DNA of 6,274 nt from an uncultured Clostridia bacterium (GTDB taxonomy: Bacteria; Bacillota; Clostridia; Peptostreptococcales; Anaerovoracaceae): NCBI GenBank assembly GCA_934255435.1, contig CAKQNZ010000122.1, positions 1 to 6,274 of the forward strand, in the 5' to 3' direction. A program made the position numbers and the translations under genes. The notes under the pieces were generated by a model, which saw only the letters and a list, made by a program, of their open reading frames with translations, was not told the origin of the DNA and made no database searches. Every line of letters begins with the position of its first letter. Positions within the stretch are counted from its first letter, which is position 1. Shown in pieces: positions 1 through 5,139 of the stretch.

Positions 1-64
1 GTTTCAGTATCAGAAATGTCGGCGTATGCGGTATGCTGATACAGTATTTTTCGATTATGAATGA

Positions 65-69
65 AGGGA
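65..69 (+). promoter_or_regulatory. Ribosome binding site setting the first gene's start
   Basis: AGGGA, 8 bases before the ATG at 78. It is the only convincing Shine-Dalgarno match near the three candidate in-frame starts (33, 57 and 78), so it favours the shortest form. Confidence 0.6.
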
Positions 70-77
70 AATCATTA

Positions 78-959
78 ATGAACAAGGGTACGAATAAACC
101 GGTACAGACATACTTCAGGTATATAGTATCGATACTTATGACATTATCTGTGATACCGTGTTTCCTGACTATAGTGAATATCAGGGAATTCAGCTTTTCC
201 ATATTCGATTTTCTCGGAGTGACTTCGGGGATAGGCGATATGGCAGAAGAGTATATCGAGATCACAGACTTTATACATGGACAGGAGTTCATATTCATGT
301 TGACTGCTATGGCCGTGATGATACTGCCTCTGGTAGCCTCTGTCGTGATATGTCTTGCAGATGATTTTACCAGCAGGGTGGCAGCAGCTCTTGGCGTGAT
401 AGTCAGCAACGTAGCATTGATAATATTCTACACCAGGATGAAAGATATGCTGGATTATGTGAAAAGTACAGTGGTCGGGCATCTTTCTTCGGATTCTATA
501 ATGACATATAATCTGCCTATAGTGCTGTGGGTGATGATATATATCGCTATAGCACTGGCGATAGTTCTGTCCATTGCAGATCTCAGGAAAAAACGCAGCA
601 TGAGACACAGCATCACAAGAGCCGGCGGCATGATAATGAAAAAGAAAAGAGCTTCTGGAGAAACCGGAGAACAGCAGGAAGTCGTTCTGATAAAACCTCG
701 CACTGCATACGATGAGGCACGGGACATGATCGTAAAGAGCAGCCGCAGGTGTCCGTCCTGCGGAGCTAAAGTCGGCGACTCGGATATATTCTGCGATATC
801 TGCGGTATTAAGATCGAGCCGGATGATACAGGAAAACATAAGGAGACGGCAGAGCCGGAGGTCAAAGCACCGGCAGGAGCAGCTGTATGCAGCAGATGCG
901 GCAGTCCGCTGAGAGCAGGTGCATCTTTCTGCGGCAAATGTGGAGAGAGGATAAAATAA
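78..959 (+). CDS. Four-helix membrane protein with two C-terminal zinc ribbons
   Basis: Predicted 293-residue integral membrane protein; function unknown. Hydrophobic segments lie at about residues 15-35, 71-94, 101-119 and 146-169. A basic stretch (RKKRSMRHS) follows the last helix, which by the positive-inside rule puts the C-terminus in the cytoplasm. The tail carries two zinc ribbons, C225-x2-C228-x10-C239-x2-C242 and C271-x2-C274-x10-C285-x2-C288, so it is a double-zinc-ribbon type protein. The ATG at 78 is preferred because AGGGA at 65-69 precedes it by 8 bases. In-frame ATGs at 33 and 57 lack such a site, although the frame is open to the left edge, so a longer protein is possible. The next gene starts one base after the stop. 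The ribbons probably serve protein-protein contact or structure, since zinc ribbons of this kind occur in many unrelated membrane proteins. Confidence 0.85.
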   Translation: MNKGTNKPVQTYFRYIVSILMTLSVIPCFLTIVNIREFSFSIFDFLGVTSGIGDMAEEYIEITDFIHGQEFIFMLTAMAVMILPLVASVVICLADDFTSRVAAALGVIVSNVALIIFYTRMKDMLDYVKSTVVGHLSSDSIMTYNLPIVLWVMIYIAIALAIVLSIADLRKKRSMRHSITRAGGMIMKKKRASGETGEQQEVVLIKPRTAYDEARDMIVKSSRRCPSCGAKVGDSDIFCDICGIKIEPDDTGKHKETAEPEVKAPAGAAVCSRCGSPLRAGASFCGKCGERIK

Positions 960-960
960 A

Positions 961-1536
961 ATGAAATGCAGGAATTGCGGAGCACATATAGTATCAGGAG
1001 ACAGGTTCTGCAATATATGCGGCTGTGAAGTCGGCCGCAGGCAGACGAATCCTGTCAATATCATAATAATATCGGCAGTATGTTTTGTAGTGGCATGTCT
1101 GTCGGTGCTGATGGTATGGCATATCATCACTTCAGGTCATGAGAACAGCAGCACGCAGGCCCAATTATCAAGCCCGCAGGCGGCTTCGGAAAGCTCTGTA
1201 CCTCAGCAGCAGACCACATCCGGCACTGTGCCATATGATCATGACATCGACAGTTCAATGAACGGCGATTATGTGATAGATGGCAGCGATAGACATTATC
1301 TGAGCTACTCGGATATCAGCTGGATGTCAGATGATCAGCTGATGCTGGCAAGAAATGAGATATACGCCAGAAGAGGGCGTATGTTCAAGGACCCGTACAT
1401 AAGGAGCTACTTCGAATCCAAAAGCTGGTATGAAGGGACCATATATCCAGACGACTTTTCTGAAGACATACTAAGCAAAGTGGAAAAAGCCAATGTGCAG
1501 CTCATCCGAAAAGAAGAAAAGTCGAGAGGAAATTAA
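961..1536 (+). CDS. Zinc ribbon, single-helix, YARHG-domain protein
   Basis: 191-residue bitopic membrane protein. An N-terminal zinc ribbon (C3-x2-C6-x10-C17-x2-C20) is followed by basic residues (GRRQ), a hydrophobic helix at about 33-56, an S/Q/P-rich linker at about 58-95, and a C-terminal domain at about 104-182. That domain matches the YARHG family: it has the core LARNEIYARRG (YARRG instead of YARHG), then MFKD, YFESKSWY and the PDDFSE...EKANVQLI ending. YARHG domains are known from extracytoplasmic parts of bacterial proteins and their precise role is unclear. The expected topology is ribbon inside and YARHG outside. The start is fixed by GGAGAGAGG at 942-950, which lies inside the end of the previous gene. 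With a one-base gap to that gene, translational coupling is likely. The domain call is confident; the cellular role is unknown. Confidence 0.9.
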   Translation: MKCRNCGAHIVSGDRFCNICGCEVGRRQTNPVNIIIISAVCFVVACLSVLMVWHIITSGHENSSTQAQLSSPQAASESSVPQQQTTSGTVPYDHDIDSSMNGDYVIDGSDRHYLSYSDISWMSDDQLMLARNEIYARRGRMFKDPYIRSYFESKSWYEGTIYPDDFSEDILSKVEKANVQLIRKEEKSRGN

Positions 1537-1559
1537 AAGCAGGAAATATTGCAGTTTAT

Positions 1560-1564
1560 GGAGG
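1560..1564 (+). promoter_or_regulatory. Ribosome binding site setting the third gene's start
   Basis: GGAGG, 5 bases before the ATG at 1570. It overlaps the alternative ATG at 1558 and lies downstream of a possible TTG at 1549, so those starts are less likely. With the start at 1570 the zinc-ribbon cysteines fall at positions 3, 6, 17 and 20, the same as in the preceding gene's product, which supports the choice. Confidence 0.75.
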
Positions 1565-1569
1565 TTAAA

Positions 1570-3252
1570 ATGTATTGTAGCAAATGTGGCAGCGAGAACC
1601 CGGATGACAATCTGTTCTGTGAATTCTGCGGAGCGAAACTTGAAGATGGATCAGTGTCTGGAACAGAGGTCGCCGCTGATGAGGAAAAAGGAACAGGAGA
1701 TAAAGAAGACGACAATGTGGATAAAACGGTGATCGTCGATGACAGTGGTGATACAGAGACGTTTGATGAGAAATTACAGGAGTCCGGAATTTTAGATGAC
1801 AGTGAGGGTTCAGATGAAGGATCATCAGAAACAGATGACGACAACATGGAGAAGCTTGGTGCAGAAGTATCAGGATCTGAGGAGGTGATAGCTGATGACA
1901 GTGAAGGATCTGATGGATCGATAGCAGAAACGGACGACAGCAGTGACGAAGAGGAACCCGGTGAGAATGAACCGGAGTCTGAAAAGGCTGTGCTGGAGGC
2001 TGACAGTAATAAAGTCTATGTCATAGGAAATGTACCGGAAGGCAAAGCAGAAAGCATGACTGAAAGTCCAGACAGCAGTGCCACTGAACGGGGAAACGCC
2101 AGCAGCAGGAAAAAGAAAAAAATAATTATCACCTGTATTGTGGTATTCATCGTGCTGGCAGCCTGCGCCGCAGCATTTGTACTGAGTTTTGAACACAAAG
2201 CCAGCGCCGAATACAAGGCAGCGGTGAAGTCAGCTGATACATATGCGAAAAAAAACAATTATAAAAAAGCAGCAGTTAAATATCTAGAGGCTATAGATGC
2301 AAAACCTGTGGAGCAGGATGCATATGTCAGTCTTGCCGACGTATATATGAAGCAAAAAGAATCCGGTAAAGCAGTGAAGATCCTGGAAAAAGGTGAAGCA
2401 AAGGCAAAAAAGAAAACAAAGATAAAAGAAAAGCTGCAGTACGTTAAGGTATATAATACATACTGCAGTTATGTTGATGAGGATATCCTTAAGGACACAG
2501 ATATAGTATATGAGAAAAATACTACATCTTCTTCAGAAGACAGCAGCGGACTGGTATCAGCACTGCTTAAAGACTGCGACGGAGACAGCGTACCGGAGAT
2601 GATTACAGCGGAGTTATACAACGATGAAGAACCCGAGCTGGTGCTGTCGTATTACAAATGCAGTGGAGACAAGGTAGAACAGATAGATCAGGTGAATATA
2701 TCCCTTATGGATAATAGGCTGATTGCCAAAAAATGCAGTGCTTTTCTGAAAAAACATAAAGACAAGTGGTACATGGCAGTATCGTTTCAGGGAGTGTCTA
2801 CAGGTTCTGTATATAACGATATGTATATCTATGATCTTAGCGGTGGTAAAATGAAGCAAGTGCGACTCCTGGAGCATTTTGATAATGTTACGGAGGGGAT
2901 GTACTATATAGATGGTGATTCTGTTGCAGGCTATGATACAAGCAGCTATGATTTTGAGGAAGATTACGAAGAGTATCAGAGATTATTAGAATCTGCAAAT
3001 GCCGACGGCCAGGAGAAATTCAAAAAAGAGCTGGAAAAGTATGGCTTGTCAGAAAAAGTAAATGAAGGTGTACCTTTAATAAAGAGACTGTTTGAAGGTG
3101 CAGATGAAAGCGATGAAACCGAGGCAGGTATATGTTTCATACAGTACGGCGTTTATGGTGATAATCAGATAGACATAGAAAAAAGCGACAGGTTGTACAT
3201 CGAAGATCTCACCAATATGACAGACATGATACTGACAGACAACAGGGGGTGA
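1570..3252 (+). CDS. Zinc ribbon, acidic linker, helix, TPR-like protein
   Basis: 560-residue predicted bitopic membrane protein. Parts in order: a zinc ribbon (C3, C6, C17, C20); a very acidic, Asp/Ser/Glu-rich and probably disordered linker at about 25-175; a basic cluster (SSRKKKK) just before a helix at about 184-207; two TPR-like helical pairs at about 215-246 and 247-279; and a C-terminal region with D335-C-D337-G-D339-SVPE, resembling a calcium-type DxDxD loop. The positive-inside rule places the ribbon and linker in the cytoplasm and the TPR and DxD region outside. A related DG-x-PEL motif occurs in the next gene, suggesting shared ancestry of the extracellular parts. The linker contains an imperfect internal duplication. 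TPRs usually bind partner proteins or peptides, so a scaffold or sensor role is plausible but inferred. The next gene starts 4 bases after the stop. Confidence 0.88.
   Translation: MYCSKCGSENPDDNLFCEFCGAKLEDGSVSGTEVAADEEKGTGDKEDDNVDKTVIVDDSGDTETFDEKLQESGILDDSEGSDEGSSETDDDNMEKLGAEVSGSEEVIADDSEGSDGSIAETDDSSDEEEPGENEPESEKAVLEADSNKVYVIGNVPEGKAESMTESPDSSATERGNASSRKKKKIIITCIVVFIVLAACAAAFVLSFEHKASAEYKAAVKSADTYAKKNNYKKAAVKYLEAIDAKPVEQDAYVSLADVYMKQKESGKAVKILEKGEAKAKKKTKIKEKLQYVKVYNTYCSYVDEDILKDTDIVYEKNTTSSSEDSSGLVSALLKDCDGDSVPEMITAELYNDEEPELVLSYYKCSGDKVEQIDQVNISLMDNRLIAKKCSAFLKKHKDKWYMAVSFQGVSTGSVYNDMYIYDLSGGKMKQVRLLEHFDNVTEGMYYIDGDSVAGYDTSSYDFEEDYEEYQRLLESANADGQEKFKKELEKYGLSEKVNEGVPLIKRLFEGADESDETEAGICFIQYGVYGDNQIDIEKSDRLYIEDLTNMTDMILTDNRG
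1795..1938 (+). repeat. Imperfect acidic repeat inside the linker
   Basis: Two 15-codon units at 1795-1839 and 1894-1938, offset by 99 bases, encode DDSEGSDEGSSETDD and DDSEGSDGSIAETDD (11 of 15 residues identical). Third-base differences between the copies suggest an old duplication or compositional convergence rather than a recent tandem event. Confidence 0.6.
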
Positions 3253-3256
3253 CAAA

Positions 3257-4039
3257 GTGAAAGTAAAAAAGAAACCCAGTGCAAGAGTTATAATAGCAGC
3301 AGTAAATGCTGTGCTCATCATTGCCATCGCAGTATCGGCAGTGGCGTCATATATAATTTCATACAAGGACAGAGACGAGTCGTCTGTCAGCAGCCAGACT
3401 GCCGGAGAATCAAAAAAAAGCAGCAGCAAAAAAGACAGTGCAGCTACAGCGAAAGACATATCCGAAGCATTTTCCACATACCGGGAATTTCTTGAACAGG
3501 ATTCCATAGAACACGGCAGCGGGAAGTACCAGAACACATGGTATCTGGCAAATTGTCAGTTTGCCGTGGCAAATATAGACAGCGACGGTCTTCCTGAACT
3601 TTTTCTGTATGATACGTCGGGTTCGACACACGCCAGCGGATACGGCATGCTGTTCACATATAAGGACAGAAAGATCCAGAAAGTATGTGACCTGTCTCTG
3701 GGAAACCCGGAACAGTCAGGCTATTACGAGAAGACAGGCTGGTTCGTGGACAATAGCGGCAGCATGGGAGGCGGTCAGGCTGCGACCATGAAACTGAAGG
3801 GAACTTCGGCAGAAGAGAGCGGTATGTTCACAAGAACTTATAAATTTGACGACAGCTTCTACGAAGATGGGAGCGTCACGGACATCGACTATGCTATAAG
3901 AGGATCTGACGGGAAAGATAAAACAGTCAAAAAGAGCGAGTATGAAAGCAAGCTCAGCAAAGCCACAGGTGGAAAAAAGCTGACGAAATGTGAATTCCAC
4001 GATAACTATTCGCAGAACAGGGATGAATATCTGAAGTAA
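3257..4039 (+). CDS. Membrane-anchored extracellular protein with DxDG-PEL motif
   Basis: 260-residue protein of unknown function starting at GTG. The start is supported by AGGGGGTGA at 3244-3252, 4 bases upstream and overlapping the previous stop, so coupling is likely. A short basic N-terminus (MKVKKK) precedes a single hydrophobic helix at about 10-35, then a Ser/Lys-rich linker at about 40-65. There is no lipobox or clear cleavage site, so it is probably an uncleaved anchor with the body outside. The body carries FAVANIDSDGLPELFLYD (D108, D110, G111, E114), a motif typical of FG-GAP-like or EF-hand-like loops in secreted Clostridia proteins, followed by YGMLFTYKDRKIQKV. This order resembles the C-terminal half of the preceding gene's product. 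It is the only operon member with neither a zinc ribbon nor an N-terminal cytoplasmic domain. Confidence 0.85.
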   Translation: MKVKKKPSARVIIAAVNAVLIIAIAVSAVASYIISYKDRDESSVSSQTAGESKKSSSKKDSAATAKDISEAFSTYREFLEQDSIEHGSGKYQNTWYLANCQFAVANIDSDGLPELFLYDTSGSTHASGYGMLFTYKDRKIQKVCDLSLGNPEQSGYYEKTGWFVDNSGSMGGGQAATMKLKGTSAEESGMFTRTYKFDDSFYEDGSVTDIDYAIRGSDGKDKTVKKSEYESKLSKATGGKKLTKCEFHDNYSQNRDEYLK

Positions 4040-4055
4040 AAAAGGAGCAAAGAAA

Positions 4056-4676
4056 ATGAATATCAGAAAGTACAATATCAACGGGAAATTCTACGATCTT
4101 GAAAACGTAGCAGAAACGATAAAACAGGGCAGATGGAACGAAGCCGTCGACATGCTGGCAGGTGGAGCCGGGATAAGTAATGAACAGGCATCAGCTATCG
4201 CACAGGAACTGGCAGCAGCCATTGGTATCGGACAGAATGATCAACAGCAGGCAGATAATGAGATACCTGCAAAGCAGCCGCAGCCGCAGACAGTACCGCA
4301 ACAGCAGCCTGCGCCACAATCTGCACCTCAGCAACAGGCATCACAGCCAGTGCCGCAGCACATGCCGGTGACACAGACCCATTCCACAAACATGGGAGCA
4401 TCGATATCTTCAGTAGCCGATAAACTGTCAGGCAAGAAGATAGCAAATGTCATAAAGATACTTGCAGCAGTAAGTGCAGCCCTGGGTATCATCGTATCGC
4501 TGGTAACAGGCGTGACCATAGGCAGAGCCTCGTCATACTTGATGATGTCAGAGTCAAACTTCTCGTTCACAGCATTTCTCATAAGTATATTCTCCACACT
4601 GGTAGTATCCTCAATGATGTACGGATTCGGAGAAGTGATATCACTGCTGGTGGATATAAAAAACAAAGAAAAATAA
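4056..4676 (+). CDS. Q/P-rich two-helix membrane protein
   Basis: 206-residue protein; family not recognised. The start follows AAAGGAG at 4041-4047 with 8 bases of spacing. Residues 1-57 look like a small helical domain (GKFYDLENVAETIKQGRW, then NEAVDMLAGGAGISNEQA). The helix-GxGIS-helix pattern loosely recalls the L7/L12 C-terminal fold, but that is a weak impression. Residues about 62-105 are a Gln/Pro-rich linker with repeated PQQQ-type units. Two hydrophobic segments follow at about 130-156 and 168-199, and the charged end KNKEK suggests both termini are cytoplasmic. It has no zinc-ribbon cysteines. As the last gene before the terminator it may supply a membrane partner for the upstream proteins; that is inference from position only. 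Confidence 0.83.
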   Translation: MNIRKYNINGKFYDLENVAETIKQGRWNEAVDMLAGGAGISNEQASAIAQELAAAIGIGQNDQQQADNEIPAKQPQPQTVPQQQPAPQSAPQQQASQPVPQHMPVTQTHSTNMGASISSVADKLSGKKIANVIKILAAVSAALGIIVSLVTGVTIGRASSYLMMSESNFSFTAFLISIFSTLVVSSMMYGFGEVISLLVDIKNKEK

Positions 4677-4698
4677 GATACAGCATAACGGCATAAGG

Positions 4699-4748
4699 CA
4701 CCTTCAGTCAAAGTCCCGGGAAGAGGGCAGAGACAGGAGGTGTTTTTT
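4699..4748 (+). terminator. Intrinsic terminator of the five-gene operon
   Basis: CACCTTCAGTC at 4699-4709 pairs with GACAGGAGGTG at 4732-4742. This gives an 11-position stem with one A-A mismatch and one U-G wobble, directly followed by six T residues (4743-4748). The 22-base loop can form a small CCC/GGG inner hairpin. It lies 22 bases after the last operon stop. The AGGAGGTG in the right arm resembles a ribosome binding site but is explained by the stem. Confidence 0.8.
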
Positions 4749-4825
4749 GATGCAGAAAATACCAGGCTGAAATCGCATACACCGGAAATCCAAAGACTCT
4801 CTTCAGCAGGTCCCATTTGCCATGA

Positions 4826-4859
4826 TCTTTGCACAAAGACAAAAATTTTTTGCAAAAAA
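4826..4859. repeat. Two dyads 20 bp apart
   Basis: TCTTTG-CA-CAAAGA (4826-4839) and the perfect palindrome TTTTTTGCAAAAAA (4846-4859) share a TTTGCA core, and their centres are 20 bp apart, about two helical turns. They lie upstream of both promoter-like sites and could be a paired operator or simply intrinsically bent A-tract DNA. Confidence 0.35.
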
Positions 4860-4879
4860 CGAAAAGTGGTCCATTTTTT

Positions 4880-4911
4880 TTGAAAGAATCGGACAGGCTG
4901 TAAGCTATAAT
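4880..4911 (+). promoter_or_regulatory. Weak promoter-like site with long spacer
   Basis: TTGAAA (4880-4885) and TATAAT (4906-4911) are good hexamers, but the 20-base spacer is too long for ordinary vegetative sigma recognition. The spacer contains the dyad ACAG-G-CTGT (4893-4901), and ACAGG/CCTGT (4893-4897 and 4915-4919) flank the -10. Over-long spacers with a central dyad are known for MerR-type activated promoters, so regulated use is possible; chance is also possible. Confidence 0.3.
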
Positions 4912-4961
4912 ATACCTGTAAAGACACTGAGATATATAAATTTACAAATAACACGCTGCTT

Positions 4962-5033
4962 ATTGCATAAAATACGCTAATAATTACTGAAACACCGCAT
5001 TTTAGCAATGTTGTGAAAAATTGCATATAAATA
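4962..5033 (+). repeat. Direct repeat of ATTGCATA
   Basis: ATTGCATAAAATA (4962-4974) and ATTGCATATAAATA (5020-5033) match except for one extra T, with starts 58 bases apart. A reverse copy of the core, GCAAT at 5005-5009, forms a dyad with ATTGC at 5020-5024 over the -35 region. The position fits an operator for the main promoter, but AT-rich chance similarity cannot be excluded. Confidence 0.35.
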
Positions 5034-5042
5034 TGTTATAAT
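5013..5042 (+). promoter_or_regulatory. Extended -10 promoter of the secreted-protein gene
   Basis: TATAAT at 5037-5042 is preceded by TG at 5034-5035, giving a perfect extended -10 (TGTTATAAT). GTGAAA at 5013-5018 is a 4-of-6 match to the -35 consensus with an 18-base spacer. Transcription would begin near 5049, leaving a leader of about 90 bases. Confidence 0.65.
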
Positions 5043-5055
5043 ATTCATGTCAAAA

Positions 5056-5088
5056 GCTGTCCGATCATACAGAAGTCAGACGAACAGC
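5056..5088 (+). other. Possible 5'-leader hairpin
   Basis: GCTGT (5056-5060) can pair with ACAGC (5084-5088), and CG (5062-5063) with CG (5081-5082) after one mismatch. It would form near the 5' end of the predicted transcript and might stabilise the messenger. The stem is short, so support is weak. Confidence 0.25.
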
Positions 5089-5122
5089 ATATATCTCAAA
5101 CAAATCAAAGATCATAAACCAT

Positions 5123-5132
5123 GGAGGAGGAG
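5123..5132 (+). promoter_or_regulatory. Strong ribosome binding site of the secreted-protein gene
   Basis: GGAGGAGGAG offers overlapping AGGAGG and GGAG matches 7-9 bases before the ATG at 5140. It predicts efficient translation of the secreted protein. Confidence 0.8.
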
Positions 5133-5139
5133 AAGTGAA

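Larger units (their letters stand above)
4888..5065. repeat. 9-bp inverted repeat enclosing the promoter
   Basis: ATCGGACAG (4888-4896) and CTGTCCGAT (5057-5065) are perfect inverted copies enclosing about 160 bp that include the main promoter. Matches do not extend beyond 9 bp without a bulge. A 9-bp match in a region this size is not statistically striking. Confidence 0.35.
4749..5139. other. AT-rich intergenic regulatory region
   Basis: About 390 bases between the operon terminator and the secreted-protein gene, with no convincing gene on either strand. It contains A/T tracts, two promoter-like sites, two dyads, a repeated ATTGCATA element and a short inverted repeat, listed separately. 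A frame at 4822-4980 could encode 52 residues but has no ribosome binding site and no recognisable family. No known riboswitch was recognised. Confidence 0.7.

Noticed and set aside
7..51. GTATCAG / CTGATAC hairpin followed by five T residues, a possible terminator
   Set aside because: The stem is only 7 bp with a 22-base loop, and no promoter for the following gene is visible after it, so a true terminator here would leave the operon without a start.
1..64. Possible C-terminal ends of an upstream gene (stop at 37-39 in frame 1 or at 62-64 in frame 2)
   Set aside because: Too short to choose between frames; the third frame is also open and continuous with the first gene, so no upstream gene can be assigned.
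144..1130. 328-codon open frame on the minus strand across the first two genes
   Set aside because: It is antisense to two well-supported genes with clear domains and ribosome binding sites, and its translation shows low-complexity Cys/His/Tyr-rich content typical of a reverse-strand shadow.
2247..2254. Run of eight A residues inside the third gene
   Set aside because: A-runs encoding Lys are common in AT-rich genes and the frame is intact; weak evidence for slippage control compared with the G10 tract.
4750..4770. Six-codon frame after AGGAGGTG
   Set aside because: The apparent ribosome binding site is the right arm of the terminator stem and the T run fills the spacer, so a leader peptide is not needed to explain it.
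4822..4980. 52-codon frame on the plus strand in the intergenic region
   Set aside because: It has no ribosome binding site, spans promoter-like sequence and has no recognisable similarity; likely chance.
4328..5026. 232-codon open frame on the minus strand over the intergenic region
   Set aside because: There is no ribosome binding site before its ATG, it runs antisense into the last operon gene, crosses the terminator, and shows no recognisable domain.
5121..5138. Five-codon frame just before the secreted-protein start
   Set aside because: It has no ribosome binding site of its own and consists of the GAG-repeat Shine-Dalgarno region.
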